Origin: Bradyrhizobium nivariense
GTDB taxonomy: Bacteria; Pseudomonadota; Alphaproteobacteria; Rhizobiales; Xanthobacteraceae
Assembly: GCF_029846715.1 (NCBI RefSeq)
Contig: NZ_JARVWW010000036.1
Coordinates: forward strand, 1-64,000
Length of the DNA stretch: 64,000 nucleotides
Reading direction: 5' to 3'
The translations under genes were made by a program, and so were the position numbers. Positions 51,756 through 60,809 of this stretch are shown in pieces; the stretch's first letter is position 1, and each line of letters opens with the position of its first letter. The notes beneath the pieces are model-generated. The model saw only the letters and a program-made list of their open reading frames with translations, was not told where the DNA came from and did not search any database.

Positions 51756-53003
51756 CTACTGTGTCGCGTTATTCCGATCGGCGACACTTTGGGGACTGGC
51801 ATCGCTCGGCAAAAGCGATACTTTTTGGCCCGGCTTCAGGCTGTATTGGCCATCTGTTACCACGGTGTCGCCTGCACTCAGCCCGGACGCGATTATGGTT
51901 GTGTCGCTGGCCACACGCGCAACTTTCACAGGGCGCTGTTCCAGACTCATGTCTGGTCGCACGGCGTAGACGTAGGGACCGCTCGTCGACTGCTGCACGG
52001 CGCTGGACGGGACGGTGACGGCGTCCGACAGGAGCACGCTCTGGACCGACGCATTGACGAATTGGCCGGGCTTGAGCAGGTGGTCCTTGTTGGAGAACGT
52101 CGCCTTGAGCTTGATCGTCGCCGTGGTCGGATCGATGTGATTGTCGATCAGGCTCAAATCACCAGTGCCGAGAATTCGAGCGTCGTCGGGCGACCGCGCC
52201 GTGACGGGGACGGCGGATGACGGCTGGCCCACCGCCCAATGACCGATGGCTTCCGACGGTACCGTGAAAATGACCGAAATCGGCTCGAGCTGATTGATGA
52301 CCACGAGCCCGGGATCGGACGGAGTGATCACGTTGCCTGCATCGATCATTCGGATTCCGACGACGCCGGTTATGGGCGAGGTGATCGTGGCAAAGTCGAG
52401 CTGCGTCCTAGCGGTTTCGATGGCGGCCTGATCGGCCAAGATCGTGGCTTGCAACCCAGCGAGCTGCGATTTTTGCGTGTCGAGAGTCTGGCTCGACGCA
52501 AAGCCCTTTTGTGCGAGAGTGGTGGTGCGCTGGAGATCGATATTCGTATTATTGAGTTGCGCCTGGTCCTTGGCCAGGTTGGCCTCGGCCTGATGCAGCG
52601 GCGACAGGAATGGCCGAGGATCGATGTGCGCCAATTCGTCGCCGGCATGGACAAGCTGCCCCTCCGTGAAGACGATATCGCTGATCTGGCCGCTAACGCG
52701 CGGCTTGACGGTCACGCTGTTGAAGGGTTGAACCGTGCCGAGCCCGGTCACATAGATCGGTACGTCTTGGTTTTTGGCTTGTGTAGCCTTGACGCCAATA
52801 GGAGGGGTGGTGGAGGCAGAAGCAGAAGGCGTCGGCGCACCGGAAGCCGCTTTTCGGATATTGGCGTAAGCGCCACAGGCGGCGCCGGCAAGGAGCGTCA
52901 CGATCACGATCGCCCGCAGCCGATGATGTTTTCGTCGCAGCAGCGCAACGGCGGGCTCACGAGCCTCAATGACAAGGTCCTGATCAAGTGATCGGTTTTC
53001 CAT
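51756..53003 (-). CDS. RND efflux periplasmic adaptor (MdtA-like)
   Basis: A 415-residue membrane fusion protein. It has a cytoplasmic N-terminal tail of about 35 residues, one helix (AIVIVTLLAGAACGAY), and lipoyl halves (VTVKPRVSGQISDIVFTEGQLVHAG; TITSPITGVVGIRMIDAG). Between them is a coiled-coil hairpin (about 130-215), and beta-barrel and membrane-proximal domains close the protein. It has no lipobox Cys, so it is anchored by the helix. It precedes the pump gene by 32 bases. A response-regulator gene is 205 bases upstream on the same strand. No outer-membrane channel gene is in the window. Confidence 0.93.
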   Translation of the reverse strand: MENRSLDQDLVIEAREPAVALLRRKHHRLRAIVIVTLLAGAACGAYANIRKAASGAPTPSASASTTPPIGVKATQAKNQDVPIYVTGLGTVQPFNSVTVKPRVSGQISDIVFTEGQLVHAGDELAHIDPRPFLSPLHQAEANLAKDQAQLNNTNIDLQRTTTLAQKGFASSQTLDTQKSQLAGLQATILADQAAIETARTQLDFATITSPITGVVGIRMIDAGNVITPSDPGLVVINQLEPISVIFTVPSEAIGHWAVGQPSSAVPVTARSPDDARILGTGDLSLIDNHIDPTTATIKLKATFSNKDHLLKPGQFVNASVQSVLLSDAVTVPSSAVQQSTSGPYVYAVRPDMSLEQRPVKVARVASDTTIIASGLSAGDTVVTDGQYSLKPGQKVSLLPSDASPQSVADRNNATQ

Positions 53004-53208
53004 CGTTTTGCCAATCCACTGATGATGGAACATCGACGGCGATCTTCTCGAGGAGCCTGCACTTTCGGGCTGCGCGACTTACGCCGTGGCTATTGGTCCG
53101 CCCCAAAGCGCCCCCTGGGGCAAGGCAGCCCGGAGCAGGTCCAACATGCGGGTAACTTGGACGATGGGTCGTTGAGCGCGCTTCGCTGAATGATGAAATC
53201 GATTTTAA

Positions 53209-53916
53209 TCAGGCCGGATGGTTCGGTTCCGTCGGCGTTCCGTTAGGCTCCCGGATCATATAGCCGCCACCCGGGACGGTTCGGATCAGCGGATAAGAGA
53301 AGTCCTCGTCCACTTTCTTTCGCAGCCGGTAGATATGCATATCGATGATGTTGCCGCGCGCCTCGAAATCATAATTCCAAGCGGCCTCCAGCAGCATGGA
53401 ACGTGTGACGACCTGGCCGGCGTGACGAAGCAATTGTTCCAGCAGTAGGAACTCGCGACGTTGAAGGGAGATCGGTCGTCCCGCCCGTGACACTGTCCGG
53501 CTGGCCGTATCGAGCTGCAAGTCGCCAACCCTCAGCACCGCGAGGCGCCGCGAGCGGTCGGCTCTGCGGCCAAGCGCCTCGAGGCGCGCCAAAAGCTCCA
53601 TGAAGACGTAGGGCTTGGCGAGGTAGTCGTCGCAGCCGGCGCGCATTCCCTCGACGCGATCGGCCGTGCTCGCGACGGCGCTCAGCATCAGGATCGGAGT
53701 GCGGTGGTCATGCTCGCGCAGCTGCCGAACCAAGGTGAGACCATCCATCGCCGGCAGCATGCGATCAAGGACGAGTGCCTCGTAGATGCCTTCGATCGCC
53801 ATTGCCAGCGCGGTTTCGCCATCGGCGACGCGATCCACGATATGACCGCTCTCTGCCAGGCCCCGCACCAGATAATTCGCCGTGCGATCATCGTCTTCGG
53901 CAACCAAGATGCGCAC
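53209..53916 (-). CDS. OmpR-family response regulator beside the RND pump
   Basis: A 235-residue regulator. The receiver has ILVAEDD (4-10), the phosphorylation Asp in LVLDRMLP (about 51) and Lys in YLAKPYV. The winged helix contains SLQRREFLLLEQLLRHAGQVVTRSMLLEAAWNYDF and GGYMIRE. It is divergent from a second response regulator across 89 bases and lies upstream of the adaptor and pump genes on the same strand. It has no kinase gene of its own. The most likely partner is the kinase at 54676. It probably activates the pump operon. Confidence 0.93.
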   Translation of the reverse strand: MRILVAEDDDRTANYLVRGLAESGHIVDRVADGETALAMAIEGIYEALVLDRMLPAMDGLTLVRQLREHDHRTPILMLSAVASTADRVEGMRAGCDDYLAKPYVFMELLARLEALGRRADRSRRLAVLRVGDLQLDTASRTVSRAGRPISLQRREFLLLEQLLRHAGQVVTRSMLLEAAWNYDFEARGNIIDMHIYRLRKKVDEDFSYPLIRTVPGGGYMIREPNGTPTEPNHPA

Positions 53917-54005
53917 CGCGTCCCTTTCTTAAACTGGATTTCATGTGTGGTAGATGGGCGTTTTGCTCATTATATGACAGGTTCCAGTTCCTTTGGAGGA
54001 GAAGC

Positions 54006-54689
54006 ATGGCCAGGGTTCTGGTTGTGGAGGATGATGTCCAGACCGCTGCGGAGATTGCGGCCGCTCTCGGGGATTCCGGCTTCGATGTGGATTGCGCTCA
54101 TACCGGTCGCGAGGGGCTGCTGAAAGCTGGCGCGGACAGGTACGAGGCCATCGTGCTGGATCGCATGCTGCCCGGCGGAATTGACGGCCTTGCGGTTCTC
54201 TCTACGCTTCGCACGATCGGCGTCGAAGCGCCGGTGCTTATCCTCAGCGCTTTGTCTGCGGTTGACGAGCGGGTGCGGGGACTCCGCGCAGGTGGCGACG
54301 ATTACCTGACCAAGCCCTTCGAATTTCTAGAACTGACTGCGCGGATCGAGGTTCTGGTACGGCGCCAAGGGATCCCTCAGCGGGAGACCACGCTACGCGT
54401 CGGTGACCTGGAGCTCGACCTGCTGAGCCGCGAGGTACGCCGCGCTGGTCGGCTCGTCGAGCTGTTGCCGCGAGAGTACCATCTGCTCGAGTATCTCATG
54501 CGGCAACCGAATCAGGTTGTGACGCGGACGATGCTGTTCGAAGAGGTCTGGGGCTATCATTACGACGAGCGCACGAACGTCATCGACGTGCATATTGGCA
54601 AGCTCCGCCGGAAGCTGGACGAAGGCGGGTTGCCTTGCCTGATCCGTACCGTGCGCAGCTCTGGGTACGTTCTCCGTGCGGCTGAGTGA
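54006..54689 (+). CDS. OmpR-family response regulator paired with a histidine kinase
   Basis: A 227-residue regulator paralogous to its divergent neighbour: VLVVEDD, IVLDRMLPGG, ILSALSA, YLTKPFEF, then LLPREYHLLEYLMRQPNQVVTRTMLFEEVWGYHYDERTN in outline. The ATG at 54006 has a GGAGGAG site; the longer open frame upstream overlaps the intergenic promoter region. The stop overlaps the kinase start by 14 bases. Confidence 0.94.
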   Translation: MARVLVVEDDVQTAAEIAAALGDSGFDVDCAHTGREGLLKAGADRYEAIVLDRMLPGGIDGLAVLSTLRTIGVEAPVLILSALSAVDERVRGLRAGGDDYLTKPFEFLELTARIEVLVRRQGIPQRETTLRVGDLELDLLSREVRRAGRLVELLPREYHLLEYLMRQPNQVVTRTMLFEEVWGYHYDERTNVIDVHIGKLRRKLDEGGLPCLIRTVRSSGYVLRAAE

Positions 54690-56088
54690 TCTCCGGCGCA
54701 CAACGAGCTTTCGGCTCGCGCTGCTGTTTCTTGCGCTCTTTGGGGCGGCGTCCTTGACGCTCTTCGGTTTCCTCTACTGGCAAACCGCCGGTTACTTGAA
54801 AAGCGGGACGGACGAATGGCTCGCCAGGGAAATCAGGAGCCTGGTCACAGCAAGCCCCTCGCAGTTAATCGAACATCTGCAGGAGCACGCCGCGCACGAT
54901 CCCGAGGCGAACCGTCCGTTCGCTCTGTTCAATGCCGCCGGGAACAAAGTTGAGGGCAATCTGGCAAACCTGCCGACATCCTCGCTGCCGTCGGACCGTC
55001 CCTTCGAGTTCAGCCTGAACCGAGGCGGGGACGCGGTTCCGTTCCGGGGCTTGGCGCGCCGGCTGCCGTCGGGCGACCTGGTCCTCGTCAGTCAGAATGT
55101 GCGGGAGATGCACGAGTTCCGAGAACTGCTGGTCGGTGCCATGGCTTGGGGCGGCCTGCTGGTTCTCATCATGGGGCTGGCGGGCGCGGCTGCGATTGGC
55201 GCTGGGTCGGTGCGTCGCATCGATGAGGTCACCGGTGCCATCGAGCGCATCGTCAAGGGCAATTTGGCCGGGCGCCTGCCGACCCGCGGGACCGCCGGCG
55301 ATCTGGACCGGCTAGTGGATGTCGTCAACGGAATGCTGGACGACATCGAGCGGCTAATGCACGAAGTGAAGGGCGTGAGCGATGGGATTGCGCATGATTT
55401 GCGCACGCCGCTGACGCGGCTGCTCGCCGGTTTGGAGCGGGCAGGCCGTCGCGCGGCCTCGGTCGAGGAATATGCGGTTGCTGTTGATGAGGCGATTGTC
55501 GAGACCAAAGCTGTTCTCTCGACTTTTGGCGCGATGCTGCGCATCTCTGAAGTCGAGGATGGCGTCCGGCGGACTGGGTTTACGACGCTCGATCTTGACG
55601 CGCTCGCAGCCGATGTGACGGAGTTCTATGAACCGCTGGCCGAGAGCAAGGGCGTGACGTTGTCGCTGAAGGATGAGAGCGCTGGGTCGGCCAAGATGGC
55701 TGGTGATCCAAGCCTGCTGTTTGAGGCGATCGGGAACCTCGTGGACAATGCGATCAAATTCACACCATCGGGAGGCCGCGTTACTGTGCGTGTCTTCAAT
55801 GAGAGTAGAAATCTCGGAATCATTGTGGCTGATACCGGGCCCGGCATTCCCGCAGAGGAGCGCGACGCTGTACTGCGGCGCTTCTATCGCGCAGAGAGGA
55901 GCCGCCACACCCCTGGGAGCGGACTGGGGCTCAGCCTCGTGGCGGCCGTAGCCAGGCTGCACCGACTCGATCTCATCATCGAAGATGCCAAACCGGGTTG
56001 CAGCGTGACTGTGCGAGGAGAGAACAACTCGACTTGGCCGCACCTCGCTGCGGCAGAACGCAGCGGGATTGGTGGTGGTGGCAGGTGA
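54676..56088 (+). CDS. Sensor histidine kinase
   Basis: A 470-residue inner-membrane kinase. Helix 1 is at about residues 12-34 and helix 2 at about 158-180, with a periplasmic sensor between them. A HAMP domain (RRIDEVTGAIERIVKGNLAGRLP) follows. The phosphorylated His is in GIAHDLRTPLTRLL (about residue 238), the N-box in NLVDNAIKFTPSGG, and G boxes in VADTGPGIP and GSGLGLSL. The GTG start lies 14 bases inside the regulator gene, so translation is coupled. It may serve both regulators of the locus. The tail after 'VRGENNSTW' is not conserved. Confidence 0.93.
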   Translation: MRLSDLRRTTSFRLALLFLALFGAASLTLFGFLYWQTAGYLKSGTDEWLAREIRSLVTASPSQLIEHLQEHAAHDPEANRPFALFNAAGNKVEGNLANLPTSSLPSDRPFEFSLNRGGDAVPFRGLARRLPSGDLVLVSQNVREMHEFRELLVGAMAWGGLLVLIMGLAGAAAIGAGSVRRIDEVTGAIERIVKGNLAGRLPTRGTAGDLDRLVDVVNGMLDDIERLMHEVKGVSDGIAHDLRTPLTRLLAGLERAGRRAASVEEYAVAVDEAIVETKAVLSTFGAMLRISEVEDGVRRTGFTTLDLDALAADVTEFYEPLAESKGVTLSLKDESAGSAKMAGDPSLLFEAIGNLVDNAIKFTPSGGRVTVRVFNESRNLGIIVADTGPGIPAEERDAVLRRFYRAERSRHTPGSGLGLSLVAAVARLHRLDLIIEDAKPGCSVTVRGENNSTWPHLAAAERSGIGGGGR

Positions 56089-56681
56089 GCGTGCTTTCTG
56101 ACCGGGGCTCGCCCGTGTGGGCTTCAACTAGCAGAGATGGCGGCAAACTTCTGATCGAACCTTAATCAATCCGGGCGTGTCTATTGTATTTTTACCTTCG
56201 CTAGTGAAGTTGTGGCGGGCTGCTTATTGTGCGCGAAGCGGCCATTCGAGATTTGTGATGAATCGGCGATCGTAGATTGAGGCTCGGTCCGTGGATGCAA
56301 CACATCTGCAACAAGACGATTGAAGTTGTTGGCTTGAAACGGATTCCTAAACCGTAGGTCGGGTGTCTGCAGATCGTAACCGTCGACTATTCTTTCTAGC
56401 AACCGTGCCCTCAAAAGAGCTGCGCTCGCGGCCTCGTCGTAAGGGGGCCGCTTACGGAACGGCTCACACAAGAAAACCGCGACGATAGATGCTTTAGCAT
56501 TGTATCACCCCGATGGCGCTCGGGGGTGAGAGTGCTGTTCCCGCAAATCCCTGATTTCAAACGAGAATTCAGCAACCTTAACGGGAATCCCTCCCTCTCC
56601 GCCATAATAAAACGGCTTCCAGGAAGTCCCGTAGAACAATGCGCTCCTGCAGGATCGAGATCCTGGACGCGCTGATCCAGT
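56089..56681. other. Gap with one doubtful small frame
   Basis: This 593-base stretch is AT-richer than its neighbours. A minus-strand frame at 56181-56471 (96 codons, with LLRARLLERIVDGYD near its middle) could be a remnant, but it has no ribosome site and no family that I recognise. No clear terminator after the kinase gene. Confidence 0.35.
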
Positions 56682-57458
56682 TTAATGGGTTGCCAGCGCC
56701 TCTTTGCATTTGCCTGCAAAGGCGTTGAGGTATGAACCGATCTCGCTGGCAAGCGCATCGGACCGATCCACATTCTGAAGGCTCATGTTGAGCGAGTAGA
56801 CTGGAAGCCCGTCCAAGACGATGGGCGTTGCGACAGCAAGAACAGCGGGTTGCCACGACACTACGCAATAGCCGCGGCGTTCCACAGAACGTATCGATTT
56901 CTGCACTTCTGCAAGCAGCGCCTTGGTGGCAGCAGTGCTGCGCCGTTTGAACAGTCTCAGCAATCTCTCACGCTCGGCCTCGGGGATCCCGGCCAAATAC
57001 GCACGGCCCAGCGACGTCAGCTCCATCGGCACTTGCTGACCGGCGACGACGTTGCGCAGCGCAGCGCGCGGGCTGTAGCGAATGGACTCCAGATAGACCA
57101 TCATCGTTCGATCCGCGGTTGCGAACCCCACGTTCAGCCGACGCTTCGCAGATTCTGCCCGCATCATCGGGCCGATTGCGTTGAGAACAGGCGATCCCGT
57201 CCGCATGGCGTGCCCGACGCTGATGACGGAGGCGGCAAGCCGATAAGTCCTATCGGTCCGAACTTCGTCGAGCATCCCGGAATTCACCAGCGTTCGTGTC
57301 AGCCGACTAACCGTCGATCGCGGCAGTCCGGTTCGTTCCGAAATCTCGCCGTTGCCCAGCGTGTCGACACCAGGTCGGAAGGTTCGAAGGATTTCGATGC
57401 CTCTCTCCAGCGAGCGGTTTCCATTAGCCCCGCCCGCATATCTGCGTTCTTGCGCCAA
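56682..57458 (-). CDS. IclR-family transcriptional regulator
   Basis: A 258-residue regulator. The N-terminal winged helix has SLERGIEILRTF and GEISERTGLPRSTVSRLTRTLVNSGML (about residues 16-65). The effector domain (about 85-250) has VPMELTSLGRAYLAG and YCVVSWQP. The TTG start at 57458 has a GGGAGG site five bases upstream; no ATG is near the domain start. A perfect palindrome lies 15 bases upstream of the start. It is divergent from the crotonase-synthetase-transporter genes and likely controls them. Confidence 0.92.
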   Translation of the reverse strand: MAQERRYAGGANGNRSLERGIEILRTFRPGVDTLGNGEISERTGLPRSTVSRLTRTLVNSGMLDEVRTDRTYRLAASVISVGHAMRTGSPVLNAIGPMMRAESAKRRLNVGFATADRTMMVYLESIRYSPRAALRNVVAGQQVPMELTSLGRAYLAGIPEAERERLLRLFKRRSTAATKALLAEVQKSIRSVERRGYCVVSWQPAVLAVATPIVLDGLPVYSLNMSLQNVDRSDALASEIGSYLNAFAGKCKEALATH

Positions 57459-57472
57459 TTCGCCCTCCCGCT

Positions 57473-57489
57473 ATTCCACTAAGTGGAAT
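57473..57489. promoter_or_regulatory. Perfect palindrome ATTCCACT-A-AGTGGAAT, IclR operator
   Basis: A 17-base dyad with eight matching bases on each side of a central A. TTCCA...TGGAA is a common IclR-family recognition pattern. Its edge is 15 bases from the TTG start of the divergent iclR gene, in the 57459-57797 promoter region shared with the crotonase operon. The rest of that gap shows no gene. Confidence 0.7.
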
Positions 57490-57797
57490 TAAGGGGATGT
57501 CCGCCCGAGTGCAAGCCGCTATACGCACAAAAAAACAACTACGCCACGCCCGCACAGGCTGGAGGAGGAAACAGAAATGCTTGAAATCAGCATCTGATAA
57601 CCACCCGAATCGTTTCGGTTCTCCCGTTCGATGCACGTGAGCCGAACGCGGGTGAGAAATTAGAAACTCCAGGACCAATCGACGCAAAGGCGTCGAGGGC
57701 AATCGGTTGGCAACCGCCAGGCCGGTGGAGCGCGGCGTGTTGCCGAGTTTTGGCGACGCAGGTCAGAGATCGATCCAACTCCAACCATAGGCTTTCC

Positions 57798-58589
57798 ATG
57801 TCCTATCAGCTCATCGAATTTTCCGTTGAATCCGGCGTCGCGATGATTGCCTTCAACCGGCCGGAACGGCGCAACGCCATGAGCGACGACATGCGGTCGG
57901 AATTCGTCAGCGCGCTCGAAACGGTAGCCCGCGAGAGGGCCATCAAGGCTCTGGTCTTGACGGGGCGTGGAAACGCGTTTTGCGCCGGAGGCGATATCAG
58001 CGGAATGAAGCAGCGGCTTGCGGCGCCACAGGGCGAAGTTGCATTCAACGGATGGAGCCGTCAGCAGGGCGTGCACCGCGTGCAATCGTTGCTGTTAGGA
58101 CTGCCAAAGCCGACCATCGCCGCGGTCAACGGCGCCGCGGCAGGCCTCGGTGCGGATACCGCGCTTGCGTGTGACTTCGTTATGGGAACGGAGCGATCGA
58201 AATTCACCTGGTCCTATATCAAACGCGGTCTGATACCTGACGGCGGCGGCTTGTATTTCCTGCCTCGCCGGACAGGGCTCTCGAAAGCAAAAGAGCTGAT
58301 TTTCACCGGCCGCGTCGTCGAAGCCGACGAAGCGCTCTCGCTCGGTATCGTCGATCGCAAGATTTCCTCGCTCGAACTCCTGCCGGCGGCGCAGAGCTGG
58401 GCGGCCGAACTGGCTCAGGCTTCTCCCACAGCCCTCGCGCTGAGCAAGAAGATACTGAACGAAACTTTTGAGCATTCCGCGGATGAGATTTTCAGTCTCG
58501 GCAGCCAGGCGCAGGCCATCTGCTACACGAGCACGGAGCATCGGGAAGCAGTGATGGCGTTCCTTGCACAGTCCTCTGCGAAGGAATGA
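57798..58589 (+). CDS. Enoyl-CoA hydratase/isomerase family protein (crotonase)
   Basis: A 263-residue crotonase-fold enzyme acting on acyl-CoA. The first oxyanion-hole segment is GRGNAFCAGGDISGM (about residues 56-70) and the second is VNGAAAGLGADTAL (about 108-121). The position of the first hydratase Glu is Tyr (WSYIKRG). The second Glu is kept (AKELIFTG). The following LIPDGGG resembles the Asp-bearing loop of PaaG-type isomerases. It may therefore be an isomerase rather than a plain hydratase. ATG 57798 was chosen from the domain start. The acyl-CoA synthetase begins four bases after its stop. Confidence 0.9.
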   Translation: MSYQLIEFSVESGVAMIAFNRPERRNAMSDDMRSEFVSALETVARERAIKALVLTGRGNAFCAGGDISGMKQRLAAPQGEVAFNGWSRQQGVHRVQSLLLGLPKPTIAAVNGAAAGLGADTALACDFVMGTERSKFTWSYIKRGLIPDGGGLYFLPRRTGLSKAKELIFTGRVVEADEALSLGIVDRKISSLELLPAAQSWAAELAQASPTALALSKKILNETFEHSADEIFSLGSQAQAICYTSTEHREAVMAFLAQSSAKE

Positions 58590-58593
58590 ACTC

Positions 58594-60687
58594 ATGAATG
58601 CCATTGAACGCCTGATGCAGCCACGCAGCGTAGCCGTCATTGGAGCATCGGCAGATCCGAGCAAGACTTCAGGACGACCGGTATCCTTTCTCCTGAAGCA
58701 TGGCTTCGTTGGCGAAATCTATCCCGTCAATCCGAAAGTCGAAAAAATCAGCGGCCTCGCTTGCTACCGCGATGTCGCTTCGCTGCCGGGCGTGCCAGAC
58801 GTCGGCATCGTCTTGCTCGGCGCCGAGCGAGCGCACGTCGCGGTGCGCGAATTGTCCGAGCGGGGAGCCGCCGCAGCGATCGTTCTCGCCAGCGGCTTCA
58901 CCGAAACCGGCGGAGATGGTGCCGAGCGCCAAAAGCAGCTCATGGAAGCCGCCGGGTCTATGCGAGTTCTCGGGCCGAACACGATCGGCCTGGTAAATCT
59001 CACAGATAACATCGTCCTGTCGGCGTCGGGCGCGCTGGCGATGGATCACTTCCCGACTGGATCCATCGGATTGGTCTCGCAAAGCGGGGGCATTCTCGGA
59101 GCGTTGCTGTCGCGAGCAGCGGCGCGCGGTATCGGGCTGTCCAAGCTGGTATCGACCAGCAACGAGGCCGATCTCGAACTCGCTGACTTTATCGACTTTC
59201 TTGCTGATGACAAAGCAACCAAGGTCATTGCGCTCTATATCGAGGCGATCCGCAATCCGGCTCGCTTTCGTGAAGCGACGCTGAAAGCTCGACGCGCCGG
59301 GAAGCCAGTCGTGGCCTTCAAGATCGGACGATCGGAGGCCGGCGCAAAGGCTGCCGTCTCGCATACGGGAGCGCTTGCGGGCTCTGATCGCATGTACGAT
59401 GCCTTGTTCAGGCAACTTGGTGTGATCCGAGCGAAAACGTTCGAGGACCTGCTCGACATTCCTGCTGTCCTTGCGGCGGGGCGACCGCTTCGCGGAAGGC
59501 GTGTGGCGATCCTTACGTCGACCGGCGGCGCCGGCACGATCGTTTCCGATAGTCTGGGCGTTGCAGGCTTTGAAACACCGGCGCCTGATCCGGAAACTGC
59601 CGCGCAACTACGCGCATTGCAGTCGGGATCACACGCCGCACTTGATCGTAATCCGATCGACGTGACCTTGGCTGGTCTGCAGCCGGACTTGCTTCGCGCT
59701 GCGATCCGCACCCTACTGGCGAGTCCCTCTTACGATGCGTTGACAATCATTGTCGGCTCGTCAGCCGTCGGCTCGCCGGCCTTGATGGCCGATGCGATCC
59801 ACGACTGTCTGCCCATGAGCGATAAGCCTGTCATTGCCTATGTGAGCCCTTACGCTCCCGATGTTGTATCTGTCCTGACCAAGCGAGGCGTCCCCGCTTA
59901 CACATCCGCCGAGAGCTGCGCTGCAGCGCTTGACGGACTTCTGCGGGCCGGGCCTTCGGAGCAAGTTCAAGAAACCAGCGCTCCCGAAACATCGGTCGAT
60001 GTCAACAAATTTCCCACGGGATCGTTAGATGAAGCACAGGCGAAAGCGCTATTCGCCGGCTTCGGGATTCCAATTGTCGCAGAGAAGATCGTCGCAACGC
60101 CGGCGGAGGCAGCAACGGCGGCGGGAGAACTCGGCGGCCGGGTCGTGCTCAAGATCCTCTCAAACGAGATCGCTCATAAGAGCGATGTGGGCGGCGTTGC
60201 CCTCAATTTGACCGCCGAAACGATTGGCGAGCGCCTGACGGCTATGGCGGAAGAGATCGAAGCCGGGACCCGGAATCGACCCCAACGGTACCTCGTTCAA
60301 AAGATGGTCGAGAATGGCGTTGAAATCATTCTTGGGATGCATCGCGATCCATTGGGTGCCGCAATCCTCCTTGGAATGGGAGGTGTCACCGCTGAATTGT
60401 TCAAAGACACGACGATGCGTCTTCTTCCACCGGGAGGCGGCCTCAGCCACGTCGAGGCACTCGCGATGGCGCGCGATCTTGTCACGTGGCCCTTGCTGAA
60501 CGGCTTCCGTGGCCGGCCGAAGTCCGATGTCGAAGCTTTGGCAGGAGCGATCGTCGCCTTCTCCCGCATGGTGGCGCAGCTAGGCGATCGCCTCGCCGAG
60601 GCCGAAATCAATCCGATTTTCGTGCTGCCGGCAGGCGAGGGCGTTCGCGCGGCCGACGGAGTCGTCGTCCTCAACTCGACCGCTTGA
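58594..60687 (+). CDS. Acyl-CoA synthetase, NDP-forming (CoA-binding + ATP-grasp)
   Basis: A 697-residue fused alpha-beta ACD-type enzyme that makes acyl-CoA from acid, CoA and a nucleoside triphosphate through a phospho-His. The CoA-binding Rossmann domain comes first (RSVAVIGASADPSKTSGRP, residues 10-28), then succinyl-CoA-ligase-like domains with the phospho-His in AAVSHTGALAG (about residue 260). A C-terminal ATP-grasp domain starts near 485 (LDEAQAKALFAGFGIP ... VVLKILSNEIAHKSDVGGV). The ATG at 58594 is four bases from the crotonase stop. The likely role is activation of the carboxylate taken up by the adjacent transporter. Confidence 0.93.
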   Translation: MNAIERLMQPRSVAVIGASADPSKTSGRPVSFLLKHGFVGEIYPVNPKVEKISGLACYRDVASLPGVPDVGIVLLGAERAHVAVRELSERGAAAAIVLASGFTETGGDGAERQKQLMEAAGSMRVLGPNTIGLVNLTDNIVLSASGALAMDHFPTGSIGLVSQSGGILGALLSRAAARGIGLSKLVSTSNEADLELADFIDFLADDKATKVIALYIEAIRNPARFREATLKARRAGKPVVAFKIGRSEAGAKAAVSHTGALAGSDRMYDALFRQLGVIRAKTFEDLLDIPAVLAAGRPLRGRRVAILTSTGGAGTIVSDSLGVAGFETPAPDPETAAQLRALQSGSHAALDRNPIDVTLAGLQPDLLRAAIRTLLASPSYDALTIIVGSSAVGSPALMADAIHDCLPMSDKPVIAYVSPYAPDVVSVLTKRGVPAYTSAESCAAALDGLLRAGPSEQVQETSAPETSVDVNKFPTGSLDEAQAKALFAGFGIPIVAEKIVATPAEAATAAGELGGRVVLKILSNEIAHKSDVGGVALNLTAETIGERLTAMAEEIEAGTRNRPQRYLVQKMVENGVEIILGMHRDPLGAAILLGMGGVTAELFKDTTMRLLPPGGGLSHVEALAMARDLVTWPLLNGFRGRPKSDVEALAGAIVAFSRMVAQLGDRLAEAEINPIFVLPAGEGVRAADGVVVLNSTA

Positions 60688-60809
60688 CTGCAATGCACCA
60701 GCCGCGTCGAGGCGAACTGCAAAAAACGTTAGACGCGCAATCGCTATGCTGGATCGACGCCGGACGTCCGGTGAGCGTCAACAAGAACAAAGTCGAGGGA
60801 GAGTTACGC

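Noticed and set aside
56181..56471. 96-codon minus-strand frame in the gap after the histidine kinase
   Set aside because: No ribosome site, no recognised domain and no operon partner; kept only as a remark in the gap entry.
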